Shown piece after piece: positions 32,542-43,792 of a stretch of DNA of 64,000 nt (the stretch's first letter is position 1; each line of letters begins with the position of its first letter). The notes beneath the pieces were generated by a model that was not told where the DNA came from, did not search any database, and worked only from the letters and a program-made list of their open reading frames with translations. The position numbers and the translations under genes are program-made. The stretch is from Phialocephala subalpina (Eukaryota; Ascomycota; Leotiomycetes; Helotiales; Mollisiaceae), in the NCBI GenBank assembly GCA_900073065.1, contig FJOG01000002.1, positions 148,700-212,699 on the forward strand, given 5' to 3'.

Positions 32542-32910
32542 ATGAGGAATGATCCGAGTGTCGAAGTCGTGATGTCAACTCTGATAGTTAGCAAACAGAG
32601 TACCGAGGTATTGACCCCTTATTCGTGCACTTATCTACAGCCTGCGGAAATAAGAGTGTTGATAGCAGACCTGCTGAGATCAGATGAAGTACCATCTCAG
32701 ATCTTCAGCCTGAAGGGATATTTCGGATCCAACTACACTCGTTTTCTTGACAACAATTGCTCTGTTTTAGAGAGCCTTCCTGTCTTACTGAAAGCTGGGT
32801 ATAGGCAACAGGCAGAGCCAGATGTATATCTAAAGAATTTCTGCGTTGGTCGAGGTATGAAGGTACGATCGGTTGTTGGAAGTGGCTTGACGAGCTTGAA
32901 AATACTATGA
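32542..32910 (+). CDS. hypothetical protein, 122 residues
   Basis: Open frame from ATG at 32542 to TGA at 32908-32910, preceded by a TATA box. Composition is protein-like (Leu, Val, Ser rich, with ICLR-free, few low-complexity runs), but no domain, signal peptide or membrane segment is visible. It may be a small orphan gene of this fast-evolving half or a fragment. Confidence 0.28.
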   Translation: MRNDPSVEVVMSTLIVSKQSTEVLTPYSCTYLQPAEIRVLIADLLRSDEVPSQIFSLKGYFGSNYTRFLDNNCSVLESLPVLLKAGYRQQAEPDVYLKNFCVGRGMKVRSVVGSGLTSLKIL

Positions 32911-33604
32911 GATAGTATTTATAGTTATATGATAGAGTAGAGATGGATGATTCATTTGCTCTTCTGTACTGAGCTACTTGTTAAATAATCTACTCATCAA
33001 TAGCTCGGTTCATTAGTCAAATTCAAGCGTTTGGTACAGTAAATGGATTAATAATTTAGCCAAATTTACTTTATGATTCAAATTCTTCTGTCCCCCCCTC
33101 TCCTTGAATAAACCAAGGTGGAGAATTTTGCCTCAGGGGATCTAGCTAGAGGAATAGAAAGCGTTGCTTTTGGTGAAGTTCCAGGGACCGATAGCGTTCT
33201 TAAACCTTCTACTGACTCCCCGGACTGAATACACAGACCGCCTTTTGCCCTTTGCGAGGCTGACCAGGCTTGTAACCACTAACATCAGTTGCCTTCTTAC
33301 CCCAGCCACATGGCACTTTGGATCGCGAAAAAGCCTCGGGCGCCCCAAACCTGCGAACCACCAATGAAAGGATGCCAACTCTACTTGCAGCTTTGTCAGG
33401 CAGCCACAATCAGGCCGTAAGGTTACGGCTGCCAGCTTTATCCCGATGTTGTGTTATTCCCTTACATAAGACAATTGTCGACGCCGACAATCCAGGAGCG
33501 AGGTTCTTACGCCAAAAGCCTTCCTCTCATATCAAACAGTCTTTCTTACTGCTGAAACTCGCTATTGCGTCATCTGAATTGCGGGCGGCTCAGAGTGTGG
33601 CACC

Positions 33605-36600
33605 ATGCCGAACGTCTTCAGCCGCATCTTCGGAAAGAAGAGGAATAAGAAGACCGAGGACGAGGACGGGGGTGAGGGCGATGCTAGAGAGGCTCTTGAG
33701 ACGTCAGCTAGCGATGGCATTGGGCCGCTGAGTGTCCGTGACGACTGCGAAGGGGACGCTAGCGGAATTGATCTTATCTTTGTCCACGGGCTCCGCGGCT
33801 CTCGGTTAAAGACTTGGTCGAGTGGGGACGTCTTCTGGCCCCGAGACTTTCTCAAAGATGATGTGAAGAATGCTAGAGTCATCACTTGGGGCTACGATGC
33901 CAGCGTGGCCAATGCCTTCGCTTATGCTAGCAAGGAGAGTATCTTCGGCCATGCAGATACCCTGCTTAATGACCTGGCGAGGCTGCGGAAACGAATTGTA
34001 TGCCTTCTTCTATCCATGTTGGAAAGTATAGAGCTAACGGATGTCTACAGACTAGACCTATTGTTTTTATCTGTCACAGCCTTGGAGGCCTGGTTGTGAA
34101 AGCCGCTTTGATCGAGTCAGCCGCTTATAACAGTCACAAAAGACACCCTACTCTTGGCGAAATATACGCTAGCACCATTGGCGTGATATTTCTCGGGACG
34201 CCGCACCGTGGAAGCAGCAAGGAGAATCTAGGAGAAGTGGTAGCAAATGTTGCCAAGCTTTCCTTTCGTCAACCAAACAAACAGCTCCTCGCGACGTTGA
34301 AAACAGATTCTCATATCCTCGAGAACCAGCGAGACCAATTCACGACAATTTCAAGCAACTTGAGCATTGTATGTATTAGGGAGGAGCTCCCAACAGGGGC
34401 AGGTTTAGTATGGCTGCTAAATGATTTGGTTGAAAGTTTGTGCTAAGAATCGATTATAGATTGTGAAAGAAGCCTCCGCCTCCTACGATGGCTTCAATGT
34501 CCGCCGCGATGCCATTAATGCGAATCACATGAATATGGTAAAGTTCCCATCGAAGGGGAATGAAGGATATAAAAGGACTCTCGGCCACGTCGATGACATT
34601 CGCAATGTCCAACGACCAGAAATCCAACAAGGTATGTCACACAATAGGCTTTCCTTGATCTACTGTAAATGACAGAATCCAAGTCCCGGAGCCTGCACCT
34701 TCCCAAGGCAACACGACCGTCTAGGTTACGAGAGTAGGCTTGTGGTTCTGTGCAGCCGTGGCTGCCTGGCAATGCATTGTTGTCATGAAAAGATCATGTA
34801 TTAGAAGATTTCTGAGAATGGGGTTCCAGAATGGGAAATTATTGTCGTGGGCCACTGTCAATTCTCGTGCTTCTTTATATCCACCCAAATGCAGACTAAC
34901 TATTGTGTAAGAGAATGAAAAAATCGAGTCTCGAAATAATGGTAAGTTCGTAAATTCAATCTAGGTCATTTGAACTGTCTCTGAGAGTTTACAGATATAC
35001 TAAAAGCCCTGGAGTTTTCAAAAATACACGATCGAGAGCTAAACATCGATAACGCGTATGCCGATACCTGCTCCTGGATACTGGACCACCAATCTACGAA
35101 CAACAAGGCATCAGCCAAGCCATCCCAGTTCTTATCTTGGCTCAAAAACAACGAAACTTTTTTCTGGATTAGTGGCAAAGCCGGTTGTGGCAAGTCAACT
35201 CTCATGAAGTATGTGTACCAGAACCGCAAAACCAGAGAGGACCTCTCTCAGTGGGCAGATGGAAAGGATTTGGTGCTAACAGGATACTTCTTCTTCGATC
35301 GCGGGGACAAAGATCAGAGTTCGAGAGAAGGAATGCTCAGAAGTATTCTGCATCAGGTACTAAGCACTCGGCGAGACCTAATACCTAAGGTCTTCAGCCA
35401 GTTCTTTGGGAACACGCTGCCACTACAGCAATTCATGGCCTGGACCAACCTAAGCGGTGCATTAATATCGATGTTGGATCATCTTCGAGATTCTAAGATA
35501 TGTCTTTTCTTGGACGGCCTAGACGAATACCGCATGATCGATAGAATCGATGAATACACCGAGGAAGAAATGGACCTGATTTATGATGGCACCAACGAAG
35601 ATGATGCCTGGGGTCAAAGCATTTGGATCACGGATGGGCACAGGGAGATTGCGCGATTTCTTCGCCAATTCAAGAACTGCGACAATATAAAGGTTTGCAT
35701 TTCCAGCAGGGAGTTAGTCGTGTTCGAACAGGAATTCCGGACTTTCCCCAGACTCCAGGTGCACGAACATACCGCGGAGTCCATCGCGCATTATTGTGAT
35801 AATCGTCTGACAGACGAGGCTCCAGGCCTCATCCATCGCTCGGATTTCGTGTCTTTGATCACCGAGAAGGCGCGTGGGGTATTCCTCTGGGTCCGCCTCG
35901 TCGTCGACATGCTGGTTAATGGATATAACGATGGTAATTTCAAAGAGGAGCTGTTGAAGATCCTCGATAATCTTCCTCCCAGGCTTGGTGGAAAAGATGG
36001 TCTTTATATGCGCATGATGCGAAACATCAAGCGGGAGTATCTGCCTGAATCGAAAAGACTATTTCAACTTGTTATGCGATGGGGTGAACATGAGGCTCTG
36101 GGTTCTCTTGATATTATAACTCTATTCTTGGCGGAACCTGGGCACCTTGAAGCAGACAGCGAGCAGGAGTTGAGGGCTCGAAACGACAAAGTTCTCCTTA
36201 AAAGTTGGGGCGAATGGCGGCCTCGATGGACGGATCTGGAACGTCGTCTCAAAAGTCGATGCGGTGGACTTCTCGAAGGGATAGAGAACGTGCAGTTCAT
36301 GCACCAAACCGCTAAGGAGTTCATGTCCAGAAACTACTTGTGGGATAAAATATTCCACAACACTGCTGGCTTTGGCGGATCGGACTTGAACCTGGCCATG
36401 TTGAGTGGATTGGTTCGACGCCTGAAATGCTGCGGAGAAGCCGCTTTCAAATCAAACGGCCTACAAAGTCAACGAGAACAAGATCCCGCGGTTTTGAGCT
36501 ACCCTTTCAAAAATCTTGAAATTCCTACCCGCGGCTTCGAGCTACTGGAATGTGCGCTATGTCACGCCAATTCACTGGAATCGTGCGACCGTTTCGATCA

Positions 36601-37342
36601 GTACGTAGCGCTCCTCGATGAATTAGATGGCGCAGGCGATCAACTAACCAGGGACTGGAAAGATGGGCTGGCAGAGTCTTTTAGACGATCCTCCGTCGCA
36701 AATGCAAGCTGGGTTGAATTCTTTATTGCGCTAGACCTTGGTGGATCTTCAAAATGGCCAAACCTTGCTAGCTTGAAGCCCAAGAGCTTCTTAGAACTCG
36801 CGATTACACGAAACCTCTTTCCTTACGTAGAAGTGAAGATTAGATGCAAGGATATTCCTCGACCTCAGCTACAGTCTTTACTTCTACGAGCGACACGGCG
36901 CGTATTGTTGGAGTGGAAGGATCAGGGCTATTTGTATGCGGCATATAACAGTCCAGAAATTTCCGAGATGCTATTTCAAAAAGGTGCTGACCCAAACTGC
37001 CGAGACGCGGATTCGAATACAGTCATGCCGTTGGAGGAAGGTTTGACTGCATGGACCGGTCTACTCCAGGATAGACTCCACGTAGGTAGTTTCGGTGACG
37101 CATGGGTGGAGCGCTGGATCCTTACAGTGAAAGTTTTCCTCAAGTATGGAGCCGATCCGACTGTACGTTGGTATAGTCCGCATGGCATGGAGAATGGACG
37201 AGCAATGGAAATTAACACGCCGGATACCATCATTCAGGCGGTCTCGGCTCGCCAACCGCAATGCCAGAAGGGCTTCGCCGACATCATGGAGCTATTGAGT
37301 GAGGCAAAGGCCAACCTAGGGCCCATCAGAGGAGGAGGATAG
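33605..37342 (+). CDS. NLR-like protein: SesB-type alpha/beta hydrolase, NACHT, ankyrin-like end
   Basis: Four exons (33605-33997, 34051-34407, 34460-34631, 34995-37342), 3270 nt, 1089 residues. Residues about 55-300 are a serine-hydrolase domain (DLIFVHGLRGS, nucleophile Ser141 in CHSLGG, FLGTPHRGS, NANHMNMVKF with the likely catalytic His), the SesB type found at the N-terminus of fungal NLRs. A NACHT-type NTPase follows: Walker A GKAGCGKST at 368-376, Walker B LFLDGLDEY near 478, CISSREL, and the MHQTAKEF motif near 743. The C-terminus has two ankyrin-like pieces (LFQKGADPNC, LKYGADPTV). By family knowledge these proteins act in non-self recognition and regulated cell death, with the hydrolase as effector. 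The third intron, 363 bp, is far longer than all others in the window. Both enzymatic motifs are intact. Confidence 0.85.
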
Positions 37343-37719
37343 CAGAACACAAAATCTCGTTGATTTGGAAGAGCCTTGACTGTCACATTTGGTGAAACAT
37401 TCAATCCATTTACCAATGCTAAACTATTGGTCAAATAGTCCAATTTTTGGTGAAAATGCCTATTCTATTGGCCAATGGCCCATTTGGCGAGTAGCTCGGT
37501 GCACTTCGAATCTCTCGGCATCCATCTCAACTTTCGGCTCTCCAGCCGTATCCGTCTCGTTTTGTCTCCTCTCGGGATCTGACTCCCGTCACGTCTCTGT
37601 CTTATGCTCCTTCTCTTCTTCTCTCTACCTACCCGTGACCTTCTGGCTCGTCGCGGCAATCGCAACCGTATCTTCATGTACATGTGTCATTCTGAGGTCA
37701 AGATCGAGTGGGGCGGGCC

Positions 37720-38750
37720 CATTCACTTGCAAGACAAGTTTTTCTCGAGCTCTAGGATCCACTCATCACTTTCAATGTTATAAGCAGGAGCCAGCATCCG
37801 CCTGGATCTTTACAGACACGACGCAAGAGTCTTGCGAATGGAGGCTGCTTGAGATGTAGGGATAGGGCTTTGGGATTTAGCAGCGAGAGGAAGATTGTGT
37901 GGAATCTAGGCACACAAGCTGTGGTGTCATCAAATGAGAGATTGCATGGTTTGCTGAGATCGGAAGAAGAGGTCTCTCAATTCTTCAGCTCGGAGTTGTT
38001 TGACAGCATGAGCTTTCTTGAAAACAGTCCTTGCCGTTCAGACCGCCTGCTCGACTCGAGGTGCTTCAGAACAATCTTTCACTCTCACTCGCTAAATACT
38101 TGAGCTGCCCACAGCGGTGGCAATGGTCACGCGTACTATCCGTCCTAGTGGCTAGACGCTTGAATTGTCCCTCTTACATTTCATGGTTGTTGCTCATCTT
38201 TAGGTGGCTATGGGGGCGGTCTTCATACTTCCATCTGGGCCTCAAGCGTCTGGAATTCAATAGATTGCAAGTCTTGGTGTTTTGATATGCACTCTCCTTC
38301 CGAGGCCCCCTCCTTCCAAAGAGCTATTCACCTCGCCATAACTACTACCATGCGATCTAATTGTAACCAAATCATGCGGTATATCCGAGTGATGAGGCAC
38401 TGAGAGCTGCTTTCACTTGCAGAATGGAGCTTTCTTACTATAAATACGAGCCAGTATCAACCTCAACCACCATGAACGTGAAAGCCGATATCGCAGAGGC
38501 CGAGTTGTCGAATCGTCGATATCAAGCAAGAGGAGATCTGCAAGGCCTATTGGTGTGCAAGCTACGCGCGACGTCGACACTTGGGCAAAGACAGTTAGAC
38601 TGCTGCTATTCTTTCGTCCAATTGTCTTCAGACTAGGGAGCTACTGAAAGTTGACAGCGAGCAGGATAAAATAAGATGAAGGATCTTCTCTCAACTCTTC
38701 AGAATCATCGCAAGGCACAATTTGACAGCCTGGGCTTCCCTGACGACAAT
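37720..38750 (+). repeat. diverged direct duplication, about 670 bp apart
   Basis: Blocks at about 37728-38020 and 38412-38730 share, in the same order, TTCACTTGCA, TATAA(G/A)..GAGCCAG(C/T)ATC, CTCTCAA(T/C)TCTTCAG and TTTGACAGC(A/C)TG. The matches are islands in diverged DNA. Neither copy has an intact reading frame. The element is unidentified. Confidence 0.4.
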
Positions 38751-40063
38751 CGCTCTTAGTTAGGTGACTTCTGAGTCTTGAGGACATGAACACTGGAATC
38801 CTGGATCTCTTATACCTATGGCCTAATATAGGCTCAGTACCCCATACACAAGCTCCGCGCGTGTCTTATGCTGTGGCTGCAGAAGTGCTGCTCTCGAAAA
38901 GCGCATTCAATGATTGGCGTCGTTGGTAACCTTCCGGTGGTTTCGTGACAGCTTTTATACTCCTCTTTAGAAGAGTGGAAGTTGATTGATGAGTCATTTG
39001 CTGTGTTTGTAACTCGTGTGTACTGTATATGCTTGTTATTCACCCCTCTGTCGTAGAACGCTTTACTTGCTGCGGTTCTGCATCCTCGGTCTGCATCCTC
39101 TCCAGATCAAGCGCAACCTTCTCAGTCTTTCGTTCCTGCTTCTTCCCATCACTCACTGGCTCACAAATTCTTACCGCATCTTTATTCCCATTCAATTCTA
39201 TAGAGAAGATACTTCTATGCCCCTGTTTGTGTATCTGGGGCTTCGGATGCGAGGCTGCTTCGAGCATGTGGCGAAGGACATCGCCGAACAGCAGGGACAT
39301 GGCGGCAGACATCTGTCTGATTCCTTCTGTATTAGGTGGAGTGGAGCAGACTTTATTACGCTTCTGGGTGTTGATTGCAACGAATACTGATCTTCTCGCC
39401 TCTCCTTGAGGTCCGTCGGGCTTCAATGTCACAACCTTGATGAACACAGAGATGTTCTGAACATCGATCACTCTCATAATTTGGTGTATCCGCCGGAGCA
39501 ATCAGAGCTCAACGACATACATATCAAACATTCCCTTCTGTCAGGTTTACTCGCGGTCTTGAATTGACCTTCCATGTCCCACATTTTGAGGGACATTGAA
39601 TTCAGGCTGCGCACCAAATTCTGTCGGAGAGGTCGGGCGAACATTGGAATACCAACACCTGGAAGGACACCTGTTTTTTAAGGTTTTGCACGCAGCATCG
39701 ATCGCTTCAAGTCTCAGCATTCGTGGCCGAAGCCAATTCTCGATCTCGACTCCTTCCCATAATGTCCCAGAGACGAAGGGATATCGGCTTCCGTCTGCCA
39801 CTAAACTTCTGTCAGGGAAGCAGGATGGACATTAGATGCCTGCACCTGTAGTCATCACCGATTCCAAGTTTCAATTCCCACCATGGTGTGCTTCCAGGCC
39901 TTGAAAATCAGATTCGAACCCAATACCACATACCGTCTCATTACTTTCCGTTCTCGAAGGCTGGAACAACAGCAGGTTGTTAAACCTGAATCTTAACCTG
40001 CACGAAATCTGTTTCTGTTCGGAAAGGTTAGCAGGGCTGCTTTACCGGCAATACTGGGCGAGC

Positions 40064-40135
40064 TAAGGTGAGTAAGGGTGAGGCAAAGGTGAGAAGCAGG
40101 TGAGCAGTGGTGAGCAACAGTGGACAGCGGCAGAG
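40064..40135 (+). repeat. GTGAG-rich degenerate minisatellite
   Basis: About six GTGAG or GTGGA units spaced 8-12 bases (AAGGTGAGTAAGGGTGAGGC and onward). A weaker similar tract is at 42483-42540. Confidence 0.55.
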
Positions 40136-41138
40136 TCAGCATGAGCATGCATCGAGAGTTCATTTTAGCACCTATTGTAGGGGACTCGCCTTGGCTCTCT
40201 TGAGGCCCGATTACACTTTTCTTGTCCTGTCTCTATGCGCAGATCCCATTTTGGCTCGTTTCACTTCAAATCTAAGTTTACAGACTCTTGAACGGCACTC
40301 GGAAGCGCGCGGATCGAGTGGCAATATACATGGGCATATCAGACCAAACTATGGTTAATTCACCCCCTTGGATTCTGCCTGTAAGTTTATACTTTCTACA
40401 AAAGGGGTACTGTCGCAGATTTGTCGCGCTGCCTTTTATCCGCTGCGCTGCCTCGATGGGGAAGAACAAGGTTGCCGATTTTGACATCACCATAAAGTTT
40501 AAACTTCAACCGCGATTACTTGACCTTTTTTTATTGAAAACCCTTCAGAGGCTTCCTAATTGATAACCCATATGCTGCGCATAAATCAGTCCGCTTTTTA
40601 CGGGTTTCTGCCTGTCCAAAGAATAGATAATCACGTTCGAGAATTGTGAGTTTGGTGTTGGTGCACAAGCCAAAATCCGCCACTTTTTTCTTCCAGTAGA
40701 GGCTGCCACCAGCTTGTGCGTCCTTCGGACGGAACACCAAAATCATCTGGAATTGCGTAACGGGGATTCTATTCCCGAGTAGTCTGATGGGTGCAGTAGC
40801 TTTGAGCACTGACTCCCGCGATTTTTAGCACTGACACGGAGTTGAGACCGAATTAAGGTTTGCATAAGCGTGATGAACTAGTTTCAACCGAAGTCAAAAG
40901 CACCATCACGTTCAATAGCTTGGGCTACATAGTACTGTAGGCTAGCGATCGTGAGTATACAAAGAGCGCATTCTTCTGCTATTTTATCATTCTTCAGCAG
41001 GTTCTGACTTTACATTCTTTCTCAATTTCATTAGATTTCAAGACTAAGGGCTTCTGAAGGTCATTCTACTCGGAACACAGCCAATCACTCTCATTTTGCA
41101 TACCAAACCATCCAGTACTTCTTCTACCTACGACAATT

Positions 41139-41784
41139 ATGCAGTTCTCTACGATTCTCCCTATCGCTTTCTGTCTGGTGGCCTCCACTTTGGCCAACCC
41201 TATGGCGCTGCCCGCAAATCACCACGGCGGAGCTGGAGCTGGAGCAGCAGCTAAAGTAGTATCTGCGCAGGTGAAGGCCAACGTCTCTGCCCAAATCGAC
41301 AAATGGTTGAGCGACATCGAAAGTGTCAACACCTTCGTTGACACCGTTGGCAGCGTCACCAATCCGGCAATAATCAGCTCCATGGCTGCCACGGCCTTCG
41401 TAGCTGCCCAGAATGAGGGCGCCTCAAATACCATTCTACAGCAAGATGTCACGCTCGACGCGTGCGGCCAGGCTGCAGCTCAAGCACTCATAGGACAATT
41501 CAACATAATTGGCCCAGCCATCAACGATACCATCTTCAACCCGGGTAACGTCAAGAAAAACCTGGACGCGATTAACGGTGCGAGGTATTGCTGTCTCCCT
41601 GGTTGTATATCGGAGATTTATTCATGCTAACTGCTTTACCTCTAGATGTCCTCCCCCTCAAGGCGCAGGCGCCATTTCCCAAGAAGGCGATGTCCAGGCA
41701 GCAGCTGCCTCAGCTGTTGGTATTGCCGTCTCTCCTCCTCAAACGCCAACCGCCTGTACTGCCGCTACCGCGGCGACAAACTGA
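41139..41784 (+). CDS. small secreted protein, possible effector or surface-active protein
   Basis: Two exons, 41139-41584 and 41646-41784 (61-bp intron with GCTAAC branch point), 585 nt, 194 residues. A clear signal peptide (MQFSTILPIAFCLVASTLA) is followed by a Gly/Ala/His-rich linker and an amphipathic helical region (KANVSAQIDKWLSDIES). Cysteines are few: one near 109, one at the exon junction (GARCPPPQG) and one near the end (TACTAAT). The C-terminal part is Ala-rich. Translation into the intron gives a premature stop, so splicing is required. No enzyme motif is present. It resembles unassigned secreted fungal proteins; an apoplastic or cell-wall role is inference. Confidence 0.75.
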
Positions 41785-43792
41785 GGGCAATGGGCTATAT
41801 ATTGTCTATGATAGCTTGAGGGGAAGGAGGAGTATGGGTGGTCGTCCTGGAATCCAGGCCCTCGTAGCACCCACTAATATAAGGGCGGGTTTCCCTCAAG
41901 ATAATGCAATCATCATCATCATCATCAAATCCATTCTCTCAAGTAGCCTTCGCTTTCTCCTCTAGTGATTTTTTTTAGCCCATCTTACGTGTATTTTTTG
42001 TACCCGCAAATAAGAGATCGTAGGGCTGTGATAATAAAGGAGAACTAGAGAGAGAGGCTCTACCTTGATAGCGCAGAAGTAGGCAACTGCACATCACGCT
42101 GATCTGCAGGTAGATAAATAAATAATAGAAAATTTATTGGTAAAGATAGAGAGAATTTTTAAGAATATAGAGCTTAAAAAGATAAGCGGCGAGAAGGAGA
42201 CGAAGAGAGTTCAATAGATAAAGGATTACAACAGCTGACTAAAATATGCATTGAAAGACTAAATTCCAGTATTAGTTACATCGTAATATTAAGAATTAAC
42301 TACAAAGGAGGTGGGGTGTCGAGCTATTCTGATAACAGAGAGTCCATTCTGATCACCGGGGACCCGTTCTGGCTTCTTTGTGATCCTGCTCGCCAGAAGT
42401 TGACATTCTCAACAGTACTACCAGAATAGGGCCAATCTCAAGGCACACAGGATGATGACTAAGGGTTTCAAGCTGCTGGGGGGTGGTGAGCAGAGGTAAG
42501 GTGGTGGAGGCTGCGCGTGAAGAGCGAGTGAGGCGAGGGTGATCAAAACGGCGAGCGGTCACGTGCATTAACCTTATCACTTGGCGAGTACGTAGAAATA
42601 AGTTAGGATTCAGGTTAAGCAATAGAAGATGCCAGGACCGCAATTCATACCACTATCCTCAATTTCACGTCCCCGATTTTCGACTTCGAATGGAGAGACC
42701 GTGCGACTTGTTCCTTTTGCGCAGGAAATAAAGGGGTTCGCTAAGCGAGGATGGGGAGGTGGTGTGGGGTATTTTCTGTCGGAATGAAAATTTGGGAAAG
42801 AGTACATGCTAATTCTTCTTAAGAAACACCTGGATATTTCTTTCTGTAATCAAAAAACAAGGTCTGGAGTTAAGTCAAAGTCGAAGGGTATCGCAAAATG
42901 CAGGCGCTGCTGGGAAACGCAATCCATTGGCAGCCAAAAGAATAGTCGATCTGGAAACGGGAACGAGAATGCACAAGGTGGACATTAGGAAGTGGAAGCC
43001 GCGAAAAAAGTAACGAGATCTTGAATACTAGCAAGTGGAAAATGGAACTGGACCCAGGATCTGGGATTCCGGACTCCGACTCCGAGAAGGCTTCTCGGAG
43101 AAGCGAGAAAGATCCTGTGGAGGTCACCTTCGAGTCTCAAGTGCTCATGTAACGTGGGGTCACTTCTCACCAGTGGTATAGGAGGCACTTCGATCTCATG
43201 AAAGTTTATACGGAGCTTATATTAAAGCACTGGCAAAGGAGGTACCTTCACGTTCTTCTTTGCAAAGCCTTGTTGCATCCATTTGGGAGTTCAGCCAAGC
43301 ATTGAAGGGTGGATAGATGGAGACCATTCTGAGCCAGGTAATCGGAAGAAAGTTAGATGTAGGAAATAGAAAATCGAGACCGTAATCTGGGAACTGGGAG
43401 AATGAGGTCTAAGAGACAAGATTAGGAAAAAGCGAAGTAGGAGAGCAGAATTGGAAACCTGAAATGAAAAAGTAAAATTTATTATAAACTTTACCTTCAA
43501 ACTTTGAAGTAATCTCAAGTTACTAAATATGTAATATTTGCCAGGTATAGGATTGAATGTCCCTACCTTTTAATACGTAGACAACGCTCAAATGGACTGT
43601 CCGTGGGGTATCAGTGAACGCCTTGTTCAGTGCCATAGGCAAACGCCTTTCCTTCGACGTTCGCCATTTTAGTTGCAGAGGTCACAAGTCTTGGAAAGCT
43701 ACTCTTGCTTTCGCCGTCAAACGAGTCATACCCCACACCCTACTGCTGGCATGAAGATTGCAATCTCATTAACGTAAATGAAACATAACATC
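41785..43792. other. gene-poor stretch, partly A/T-rich
   Basis: Contains an (ATC)n microsatellite near 41911-41928, an A/T-rich part at about 42100-42300 and a perfect 10-bp inverted repeat at 43080-43100. No frame of convincing coding character; short frames at 43291-43518 are low complexity. Confidence 0.45.
43080..43100. repeat. perfect 10-bp inverted repeat with 1-bp centre
   Basis: CTCCGAGAAG at 43080-43089, a single G, then its exact reverse complement CTTCTCGGAG at 43091-43100. It could form a hairpin in single-stranded DNA or be a dimeric protein site. No gene is close enough to assign a role. Confidence 0.7.

Larger units (their letters stand above)
32034..33604. other. gene-poor stretch before the NLR gene
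   Basis: Contains the TATA box and 122-codon open frame listed separately. The last few hundred bases are presumably the promoter of the NLR gene. An A/T-rich patch lies near 32930-33090. Confidence 0.45.
37343..41138. other. 3.8-kb gene-poor stretch
   Basis: No convincing gene. It contains a diverged duplication (about 37720-38040 and 38400-38750), a GTGAG-rich minisatellite-like tract (40064-40135) and several short frames of poor coding character. The last 150 bases lead into the secreted protein gene. Confidence 0.45.

Noticed and set aside
37389..37859. 156-codon open frame after the NLR gene
   Set aside because: Overlaps a noncoding diverged duplication; no domain and poor composition.
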